Positions 58,131-64,000 of a DNA stretch of 64,000 bases are shown piece after piece (position 1 is the stretch's first letter; each line of letters starts with the position of its first letter). Below the pieces are notes generated by a model. It did not search any database. It saw only the letters and a program-made list of their open reading frames with translations, and was not told the origin of the DNA. The DNA comes from an uncultured Alphaproteobacteria bacterium. Its GTDB lineage: Bacteria; Pseudomonadota; Alphaproteobacteria; GCA-2731375. The translations under genes were made by a program, and so were the position numbers. The stretch spans positions 186,001 through 250,000 of the forward strand of contig CATOSZ010000005.1 of assembly GCA_951812805.1 (NCBI GenBank), read 5' to 3'.

Positions 58131-58586
58131 ATGCCCGTGACCAGCTTGCCGCTCACCGCCCCGGACCGCCCGAACGCGCCCTTCGCCGACAACGTCGTCC
58201 GTCTGGACGGCGCCCTCGTCCAGGCCGAAGCCGCCCTGGAAGCGGGGGACATACCGCTGCCCTCACGCTTTACCTATCAATGGCGGGGGCTGGCGATAAC
58301 CGGCTACGTCTACCGCAACGAGGACACCGTGCTGCTGCGCCAGTGCGTGACGCTCGGCCAGCTGCCCTACAGCGCGGAGGATCCGGCAAAACGCGCGCGG
58401 CTCCTCGCCTTCCTCGACGATGTCGCCGCGCTCGAGGATGGCCGCTTCGCCCTCACCCGCCAGCAGGGGATCGCCTTCGTCACGGAGACGGAGGTGGATA
58501 CGCCGGTGAATGGACCGCGCCTCGCCGTCGCCTGTGTCCAAGGCGCGCTTGCCGCCATACCCCACATCGATAGCCTGCGCGCCTGA
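58131..58586 (+). CDS. Uncharacterised 151-aa protein
   Basis: Not recognised. It is a compact cytoplasmic-looking protein with no signal or membrane helix; the core TYQWRGLAITGYVYRNED, LLRQCVTLGQLPYSAED and GIAFVTETEVDTP is plausible alpha/beta, faintly reminiscent of YbjN or type III chaperone-like folds. The ATG has AACGAGG abutting it; a GTG two codons later fits the ribosome site better. Divergent from the Atm1 gene and convergent with the LysM gene. Confidence 0.65.
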   Translation: MPVTSLPLTAPDRPNAPFADNVVRLDGALVQAEAALEAGDIPLPSRFTYQWRGLAITGYVYRNEDTVLLRQCVTLGQLPYSAEDPAKRARLLAFLDDVAALEDGRFALTRQQGIAFVTETEVDTPVNGPRLAVACVQGALAAIPHIDSLRA

Positions 58587-58595
58587 ATTCGCAGC

Positions 58596-59684
58596 TCAGC
58601 GCCGGGCGAGTTTCGGCAGCATGAAGACCTGGCCAGGATAGATCAGGTCCGGGTCGCGGATCTGTCCCGCATTGGCCTCGTAGATCGTCGTGAACAGCAT
58701 GCCCTCGCCGTAGATCCGCCGGGCGATCCGCCAGAGATTGGTCCCGGGCTCCACGACGATGCGCCGGGCCGTCTCCGGCACCTCATCGGACGGTGCCGCC
58801 CTGCGGGTGAAGGCCACTTCGACGCGGGCCTCGACCGTGCCGTCCGCCGCGATCTGATCGAGGCGAAGGCGGTAGCGGCCGGGCGCTACGGGACCGGCCG
58901 GCACCAGATGCCAGCCGCCATCCCGCACGGCACGGGCGGCGCCGATCGGGGAATCGTCGAGATAGGCACGAACGGTGCGGCCCACCGGTGCGGTGCCGGT
59001 CAGGACGACCCCGCCGTCTTCGTCATGGTCCGCCGTGGCCAGCGCCAGTTCCCTCGAGGCACCGGTGGCCGGGGGCTGGGTCAGCAGCACGCTCGCCTCG
59101 CCGGTTCGCGCGGCGAGGCGGACGGCCAGCGCGTCGTCCTCGGCACGCGCCGGCACCACGACCAGCACCGGCGCCGCACCCGCCAGCGTCGCGCCATCGT
59201 CGAGCGTGGCCTCGACCGTCAGCGCGCGCGGCCCCGGCGCGAGCGGCGTGTCCAGCACCACCGCCCATTCACCCCCCCGGGCGGCGATCTGGGTGAGCGG
59301 CCGGCCGCCCTCGCTGATGGTCACACGCGCACCGGCGGGCGCACGCCCGGCCAATACGGCGGCGCCGTCGCGGGCGACGCGGACGATATCGAAAGACGGC
59401 GGCGGGACCACATCCCCCGCCGCCGGCGCGATGGCTGCCATCGCCCGCGCCTCGGCCGTCTCCCGGTCCGTTTCCGAGGTCGGCCGTACCGGGCGCCGGA
59501 CGGTATCGAGGGTAGCGGACGGCACCGGTCGCGAGGTCGCTTCGGGCGTCAGCGTCAGGCGACGAAAATCCGGTTCGTCCCGCCAGCCGAATTCGATGCC
59601 GATCGTCAGAGCGCCGGCCAGCACGACGAAATAGCCGACCCAGGCCAGCCGCCGTCTCGTCCTTGCGCGCGCCACTCTCGCCAT
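58596..59684 (-). CDS. LysM-domain envelope protein
   Basis: 362 aa. An N-terminal basic stretch and one helix (LAWVGYFVVLAGALTIGIEF) anchor it in the inner membrane. A long Ala/Pro/Thr-rich periplasmic region contains two or three Ig-like repeats with the pattern LAGRAPAGARVTI and LTGTAPVGRTVRAYL. The C-terminal LysM motif (VVEPGTNLWRIARRIYGEG, IYEANAGQIRDPDLIYPGQVF) binds peptidoglycan. Confidence 0.85.
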   Translation of the reverse strand: MARVARARTRRRLAWVGYFVVLAGALTIGIEFGWRDEPDFRRLTLTPEATSRPVPSATLDTVRRPVRPTSETDRETAEARAMAAIAPAAGDVVPPPSFDIVRVARDGAAVLAGRAPAGARVTISEGGRPLTQIAARGGEWAVVLDTPLAPGPRALTVEATLDDGATLAGAAPVLVVVPARAEDDALAVRLAARTGEASVLLTQPPATGASRELALATADHDEDGGVVLTGTAPVGRTVRAYLDDSPIGAARAVRDGGWHLVPAGPVAPGRYRLRLDQIAADGTVEARVEVAFTRRAAPSDEVPETARRIVVEPGTNLWRIARRIYGEGMLFTTIYEANAGQIRDPDLIYPGQVFMLPKLARR

Positions 59685-59788
59685 CGCTTTTCCCGCTACG
59701 CGTATTGGATGGTCATATTGTGGGGTCCTTATCGCACATCACGCGCCGGTCATGAAACCGAATCCATGCAGCAGGCTGGATTTCGAGC

Positions 59789-60703
59789 CTATGGCTTGCT
59801 TTCGACGTCGTTTTCGATCGCCGGCAGGCTGAGCACGTAGGTCGCGATGGCGGCCAGGTCCGAATCGGTCAAATGCGCGAGGCCGTCCTCGATCGCCTCT
59901 CCCATCACGCCCTGGATGTCGTCGTAATCGGGTTTCACTCCCTCCCGCAGCAGGGTGACGATCTCGTCCGCCGACCACTCACCGATGCCGGTCTTGGGCG
60001 CGGGCGTGATGTTGGGCGCGATTTCGCCGTCCGGCCCGTCGCGGGTGCCGGCCATCCACATGTCATGGTCGAGGGCGCCGGCGAAGTTGCGCGGCGTGTG
60101 ACACTCTGCGCAATGGGCCAGCGCCTCGACCAGATAGGCACCGCGGACCAGCGCCGCGTCCGCGCCGGGCGGCGGCACATGGCGCGCTTCGGTAAAATAC
60201 AGCCACTTCCAAAACGTCATCGGCCAGCGCCAGCCGAAGGGGGCGGAGACGTCGTGCGGCGTGTTGGCCTTCGCGACCGGCTTCAGCGAGAAGAGATAGG
60301 CCTTGATCGCCAGCGCATCGGCGCGGCGCATCTTGGTATAGGTCGTGTAGGGAAAGACCGGGAAATAGTCGTCCCCGTCCGGCGCCACCCCCTTCCAGAG
60401 CGCGTTCAGGAAGTCCTGGTCGCTCCAGCCACCGATACCGGTCTTGGCATCGGGGGTGATGTTGGGGCTGTAGTAGGTGCCGAACGGCGTCTTCAGGGCA
60501 TGCCCGCCGGCGAGCGGTGCGCCCTTGCCCTTGCGGTCCGTATGGCAGCTGATGCAGCCGGCCGCCTTCACCAGATAGGCGCCGCGTTCGACGGCGCTCG
60601 GCGTTTCGGCGGCACGCGCGGCCGGACTCAGCAGCAAAAGAAAAAGCGCACCGACGGCGAACCGCCGGCACGCTTTCCCGAACCTCGCGCCCGTCATCGT
60701 CAT
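59789..60703 (-). CDS. Di-heme c-type cytochrome
   Basis: 304 aa with a signal peptide (FAVGALFLLLLSPAARAA) and two cytochrome c domains, each with a heme motif: CISCH about 40 residues into the ORF's mature part and CAECH near residue 200. Axial methionines are plausible in each half. It resembles electron-transfer subunits of gluconate/alcohol dehydrogenase type cytochromes. The start has two close ATGs (60703, 60697). It lies just downstream of a cytochrome c'-like gene on the same strand. Confidence 0.85.
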   Translation of the reverse strand: MTMTGARFGKACRRFAVGALFLLLLSPAARAAETPSAVERGAYLVKAAGCISCHTDRKGKGAPLAGGHALKTPFGTYYSPNITPDAKTGIGGWSDQDFLNALWKGVAPDGDDYFPVFPYTTYTKMRRADALAIKAYLFSLKPVAKANTPHDVSAPFGWRWPMTFWKWLYFTEARHVPPPGADAALVRGAYLVEALAHCAECHTPRNFAGALDHDMWMAGTRDGPDGEIAPNITPAPKTGIGEWSADEIVTLLREGVKPDYDDIQGVMGEAIEDGLAHLTDSDLAAIATYVLSLPAIENDVESKP

Positions 60704-60722
60704 CGACGCAGGCGACAAACCA

Positions 60723-61145
60723 CTACTTCTTCTTCGGCGCCCGGTACGGCTTGTGGCAGCCGCCGCAGGTCTTGCCGACCGCGCCGGTGGCCGCGCCGAT
60801 CTTGGCCTTGTCACCGCTTTCGACCGCGGCCAGCAGGGCCGGTGCCGCGACCTCGAGAGCCTCCGACGCCTTCACGAAGCCGGCCCAATCGGACCAGATT
60901 TCCGGCTTGGTGCGCTTGCCTTTGGAGCCCTGCGGAAACAGCACCTCGATGTTCTTCGAGTACTGTACCAGCGCCTTGGCGTTGCCGATGAGCGCCGGCG
61001 AGTATTCCGCCTTGCCCTTCGCGACCGCGCCGATCGCCTTCAGGTTCGCGCCCAACCCCTTCATGGTCGCGGCACGATTTTCCAGCACGGTCGCAGCGGA
61101 CGCCGAGAGCGCGATGGTGCCAACCGCAAGCGTCGCGATACCCAT
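60723..61145 (-). CDS. Cytochrome c'-like protein (start region probably frameshifted)
   Basis: 140-aa open frame with a C-terminal CGGCH heme motif followed by KPYRAPKKK and four-helix-bundle features (NRAATMKGLGANLKAI, WSDWAGFVKASEALE), as in cytochrome c'. The frame's own ATG at 61145 starts with a signal core (IATLAVGTIALSASAA) lacking positive residues and has no ribosome site. A better start, ATG at 61170 with GGGGAGG 7 bases upstream, encodes MLKSVLTR but is one base out of frame; deleting one G near 61150 would join the two. Confidence 0.78.
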   Translation of the reverse strand: MGIATLAVGTIALSASAATVLENRAATMKGLGANLKAIGAVAKGKAEYSPALIGNAKALVQYSKNIEVLFPQGSKGKRTKPEIWSDWAGFVKASEALEVAAPALLAAVESGDKAKIGAATGAVGKTCGGCHKPYRAPKKK

Positions 61146-61237
61146 GCCGCGTAAGAACCGATTTCAACATTCGGAAGCCTCCCCTATAGGACTTCGGTTG
61201 TGCGCCCGCCTGAGGGACGGGCACGAATTCGCCAACA

Positions 61238-62789
61238 CTAGCAGCCTGTCGGACTCGGGCATGCAAGGATTGGTAAGATTGGCTTGGCGGGCGTCGATGT
61301 CATGGATTTACCCCCATGAAGTTGCGAACGCGGGTTGGCCCGCCCGTTCAGGCGTGGCTGAGGACGAACATCCGCTTGATGTTCCAGGAGAGCGTGGCCA
61401 AGGTCCATTCCCCCTTCGCCTTGTCGAGGCCGCGCAGGCTGAACTGACGCAAGCCCATCACCGATTTGATGATGCCGAACACCGGCTCCGGCGTCTGCTT
61501 GCGAAGCGCGTAGAGCGCCCGGCCCTCGGGTGTGGCCAGGCGATGGCACATCGCCTCGAGCGGCGTCGGATCCTCGGGCGCTGGCGGCGCCTCGGCGAAG
61601 CGGTCCCGCCAGGAAAGATGGTGGTGCTCCCGGCCGAGCGCGATCAGCGGCGCGATCTCCGCTTCCCCGCAGGCCTCGACGTTGGCCTGGCTGAAGTAGC
61701 CGCTGTCCGCCAACAGGGTCTCGACCTCGCCAAGCCCGTCCGGCAGGCCGGCGAGTGCTTCGAGCGTCGGTTCGATCTGCTGCTTGTCGTTCGCCGCCTG
61801 CACCACGTCGGCGCTGACCACCAGCAGGCTGCCGGCGGCCACCGCAGCCTGGGCGTTGTAGCACTGCTCGAAGCCGCCGCCGGCCACCGGCATGATGCGC
61901 GAGTCCGGGTCCGTCAGGTTGACCTGGTCCTTCGCCCGTGGCCCCGGCTCCGGCGGCTTCGGTGGCCGCCCGCCCGGCTTGCGGCCGGTCCGCGTTTCCT
62001 TCGCCTCGCGGGCTGCCAGCTTCTCTTCGTACTCCGCCTGCTCCCGCGCATGACGCTCGGCCGCCCGCGCCTCGATCTCCGCCTTCGCCGCGGCGATCGC
62101 CGCCAGCCGGTCCTCGCGCCGTGCCAGCTCCTCCGGCACGCTCATGCCGTCGGGAACCTCGGACCGGTCCGCCGCTTCCGCCAACGCCATCAACTCCGCC
62201 ACCTCGGCCCGCAGCCGGGCTTCGATCTCGCCCGCACGCTGCCACGACAGGGCGCTGTGCCGGCTCGCGTCGGCATGGATCTTCGTCCCGTCCAGCGCCA
62301 CCGTGCCCAGTTGCAGCATGCCGGCCTGCCGCGCCAGCAGCAGAACCTGCACGAACAGCCCCTCGATCAGCGGCAGGAAGCGACGGCGGAACGTGGCGAT
62401 CGTGTCGTGGTCGGGGTGGTCGTTTGCCGCGATGAAGCGGAAGGCCACCGAATCATAGCTCGCCCGCTCCAGCTTCCGGCTGGAATGCACCCCCGTCGCG
62501 TAGCCGTAGATCAGCAGGCCCAGCAGGACGCTCGGGTGATGCGCCGCCGAGCCCGAACCACGATAGGCCTTCACGAACGCAGAGAGATCCAGCTGCTCCA
62601 GCACATCGACCACGAAGCGCGCCAGATGACGATCAGGCAGCCATTCGTCCACCGAAGGCGGCAGAAGATAGCTGGTCTCCCGGTCAACCTGTCGAAAGTT
62701 GCTCATCACAAAATCACCGCGCAGGAGAGAATCAGACCGTGACAGTGAATCTCATCTCGAAACTCGGCTCAAGTCCGACAGGCTGCTAG
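61238..62789 (-). mobile_element. IS1182-family insertion sequence, copy 2 (inverted)
   Basis: Body 61242-62785 (1544 bp), flanked by CTAG at 61238-61241 and 62786-62789, with CAGCCTGTCGGACT terminal repeats. Same length and transposase as the copy at 7240-8791 but opposite orientation. Lies between the cytochrome c' start region and the small exported-protein gene, so no recognised gene is broken. Confidence 0.93.
61348..62706 (-). CDS. IS1182-family transposase (copy 2)
   Basis: 452 aa, identical to the copy at 7323-8681; intact frame with the same N-terminal HPSVLLGLLIYGYATG region and C-terminal RKQTPEPVFGIIKSVMGLRQF. Confidence 0.92.
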   Translation of the reverse strand: MSNFRQVDRETSYLLPPSVDEWLPDRHLARFVVDVLEQLDLSAFVKAYRGSGSAAHHPSVLLGLLIYGYATGVHSSRKLERASYDSVAFRFIAANDHPDHDTIATFRRRFLPLIEGLFVQVLLLARQAGMLQLGTVALDGTKIHADASRHSALSWQRAGEIEARLRAEVAELMALAEAADRSEVPDGMSVPEELARREDRLAAIAAAKAEIEARAAERHAREQAEYEEKLAAREAKETRTGRKPGGRPPKPPEPGPRAKDQVNLTDPDSRIMPVAGGGFEQCYNAQAAVAAGSLLVVSADVVQAANDKQQIEPTLEALAGLPDGLGEVETLLADSGYFSQANVEACGEAEIAPLIALGREHHHLSWRDRFAEAPPAPEDPTPLEAMCHRLATPEGRALYALRKQTPEPVFGIIKSVMGLRQFSLRGLDKAKGEWTLATLSWNIKRMFVLSHA

Positions 62790-62808
62790 AACACGCGAGC
62801 GACCCGAT

Positions 62809-63195
62809 CTAGCGGGGCAAGTCTATCATTTTTTCCTTGCCGCCATAGCCGTGCACGAAATCGTGAGCACGCAGGGTCACCCGCCGGATCCCGTCGGGGA
62901 TCTTCACGCGGGAGAGGGATCGGGTGAAGGGCTGCTCGTGGACATGGGGATGCAACAGCTCCCGCGTGCCGAGCACGGTGCCGTCGGGCGCCACCACGTC
63001 CCACTTGTTGGCATAGTGTTTCCAGCCGATGTCGTCGTGCACAACGGTGACGGTGAAACGATAGACGCCGGGCGAGGTTTGCGTCACCCTGACGTTGACG
63101 ATGTCCGCCTCCGTCGCCATCGCCGGGACGAGCGGCGAAAACGCGATGGACGCGGCGAACAGCATCCGCAACAACCAACGGGATTGATTGATCAT
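62809..63195 (-). CDS. Small exported protein of unknown function
   Basis: 128 aa with a clear signal peptide (WLLRMLFAASIAFSPLVPAMA). The mature part is a single beta-rich domain: YRFTVTVVHDDIGWKHYANK, DGTVLGTRELLHPHVHEQPF, and a C-terminal VHGYGGKEKMIDLPR. Several His residues (HPHVH) could bind metal. The ATG at 63195 has GGAGGTG upstream and overlaps the start codon of the divergent LOG-family gene. Confidence 0.75.
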   Translation of the reverse strand: MINQSRWLLRMLFAASIAFSPLVPAMATEADIVNVRVTQTSPGVYRFTVTVVHDDIGWKHYANKWDVVAPDGTVLGTRELLHPHVHEQPFTRSLSRVKIPDGIRRVTLRAHDFVHGYGGKEKMIDLPR

Positions 63196-63778
63196 GGCCG
63201 AAATCACCTCCCTGGCGGTCTATTGTGGGGCGCGTCTGGGCGCGGAGCAAGGCCACCGTGCGTTGGGCGAGGCGTTCGGCGCCAGGCTCGCCGAACGGGG
63301 CATGCGCCTGGTTTACGGCGGTGGCCGGATCGGCATGATGGGGGTGATCGCCGACGCCGTGCTGGCGGCGGGCGGCGAGGTCGTCGGCGTCATCCCGGAA
63401 CACCTGAACGACGTCGAGATCGCGCACGGCGGGGCGAGCGAGCTGATCGTGGTCGACTCGATGCATGCCCGCAAGCACCGCATGTTCACCCTCTCGGATG
63501 CCTTCGTCGCCTTCCCGGGCGGCATCGGCACGCTGGACGAGACCATCGAGATCCTGACCTGGCGCCAGCTCGGCCTGCACGACAAGCCGCTCTACCTGAT
63601 GAACCACTTGGGCTATTGGGGGCCGCTCGAGGACCTCATGGCGCATGTGATCGACAGCGGCTTTGCCGACACCTCGATCCGCCGCCTCTATGAAACCGTC
63701 ACAGATCTGGACGACCTCTTCCGACGCCTCGCGGCGGGCGCCCACCCGACGGTGCCGTCTCGGCCCGAGCAACTCTGA
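63194..63778 (+). CDS. LOG-family protein (cytokinin riboside 5'-monophosphate phosphoribohydrolase type)
   Basis: 194-aa Rossmann-like enzyme with LVYGGGRIGMMG and the catalytic PGGIGTLDE motif. Members remove ribose-5-phosphate from nucleotide 5'-monophosphates such as cytokinin ribotides or AMP. The ATG at 63194 gives MAEITSLAVYCGAR, the normal family start. Its start codon shares bases with that of the divergent gene. Confidence 0.9.
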   Translation: MAEITSLAVYCGARLGAEQGHRALGEAFGARLAERGMRLVYGGGRIGMMGVIADAVLAAGGEVVGVIPEHLNDVEIAHGGASELIVVDSMHARKHRMFTLSDAFVAFPGGIGTLDETIEILTWRQLGLHDKPLYLMNHLGYWGPLEDLMAHVIDSGFADTSIRRLYETVTDLDDLFRRLAAGAHPTVPSRPEQL

Positions 63779-63794
63779 AGCGCCGCCGGACGCA

Positions 63795-63891
63795 CTTTGC
63801 GTTCGCCCCCCTTGGCTTCGAGCCACTGGCGGGCGCCCTTTGCGTTCGCCCCCCTTGGCTTCGAGCCATTGCCGGGCGCCCTTTGCGTTCG
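63795..63891 (+). repeat. 43-bp tandem repeat, about 2.3 copies
   Basis: CTTTGCGTTCG begins at 63795, 63838 and 63881, a constant 43-bp period. The unit continues CCCCCCTTGGCTTCGAGCCA with only a few differences between the first two copies. It lies in the 212-bp gap after the LOG-family gene. Confidence 0.8.
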
Positions 63892-63990
63892 GCAGTGGCG
63901 GTGATATATGTGGCGCCGCTCGGCGACGCCGCGACGGCGTGCCGCCGATCCCGAATGTTTCGCCATTCCCGAACACATCAGAGAGACGAA

Positions 63991-64000
63991 ATGAGCAAGA
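63991..64000 (+). CDS. Start of next gene (first codons only)
   Basis: ATGAGCAAG at the window end, preceded by GAGAGACGAA, looks like a translation start (MSK...). Nothing more can be said about the product. Confidence 0.4.

Noticed and set aside
63795-63891. Repeats considered as a CRISPR array
   Set aside because: Direct head-to-tail repeats with no unique spacers and no cas genes; a plain tandem repeat.
62786-63976. 396-aa minus frame over the LOG-family gene and tandem repeats
   Set aside because: Antisense of the LOG gene; the repeated LEAKGGERK-like residues merely reflect the 43-bp tandem repeat.

Overview
The window reads as chromosomal DNA of a motile, high-G+C alphaproteobacterium (roughly two-thirds G+C by eye). 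The evidence is the flagellin-flbT-flaF cluster behind a sigma-54-type promoter, the glyA-nrdR-ribD-ribE-ribB-ribH-nusB-thiL order, a RibB protein with a degenerate RibA half, and a K+-independent H+-pyrophosphatase. A Rhodospirillales-like host fits, but the genus cannot be named from sequence alone.

Layout. 1-6.8 kb: glmS (cut by the window edge), glmU, gph, tRNA-Val(CAC), surE, a fliL-like gene, thiL and nusB. 6.8-13.4 kb: the riboflavin/one-carbon operon, with an IS1182-family element (7240-8791) between ribB and ribH. 13.5-18.1 kb: a sulfurtransferase, hppA and an M20 amidohydrolase. 18.1-20.3 kb: flagellin, flbT, flaF and a TPR gene cut off by an IS21-family element. 23.2-43.2 kb: a block bounded by two near-identical, inverted IS21-family elements (20263-23238 and 43210-46187). 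It carries carbamate kinase, a cyclic-2,3-diphosphoglycerate-synthetase-like protein, an ABC exporter, an internally duplicated unknown protein, a 2-oxoglutarate oxygenase, an IlvD/Edd dehydratase, an AhpD-like protein with an in-frame TGA, AtuA-like proteins, hydantoinase/oxoprolinase A and B, an orphan molybdenum hydroxylase large subunit and a broken hydroxyacid dehydrogenase. 46.2-58 kb: a broken FAH gene, a CitE/HpcH lyase, a PadR-controlled RND pump, an exported caspase-like protein, a MetE-like protein, psd-pssA and an Atm1-type ABC transporter. 58-64 kb: a LysM protein, two cytochromes c, a second inverted IS1182 copy (61238-62789), a small exported protein, a LOG-family enzyme and 43-bp tandem repeats.

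How it fits together. The outer parts are core metabolism: UDP-GlcNAc synthesis, riboflavin, thiamine phosphate, glycine/one-carbon, phosphatidylethanolamine. The middle is an accessory catabolic region shaped by insertion sequences. All four gene fragments touching the IS21 ends (TPR, LLM monooxygenase, hydroxyacid dehydrogenase, FAH) come from different genes, and I see no target duplication, so recombination or adjacent deletion is more likely than simple insertion.

The most interesting observation is at 34249-34890. The AhpD/carboxymuconolactone-decarboxylase-like frame is interrupted by one TGA exactly where the second cysteine of the catalytic CxxC should be. The Glu-x11-Cys-x2-[TGA]-x3-His spacing is intact, the frame continues to a full-length C-terminus, and a possible SECIS-type hairpin follows. 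This looks like a selenoprotein (CxxU) rather than a random nonsense mutation.
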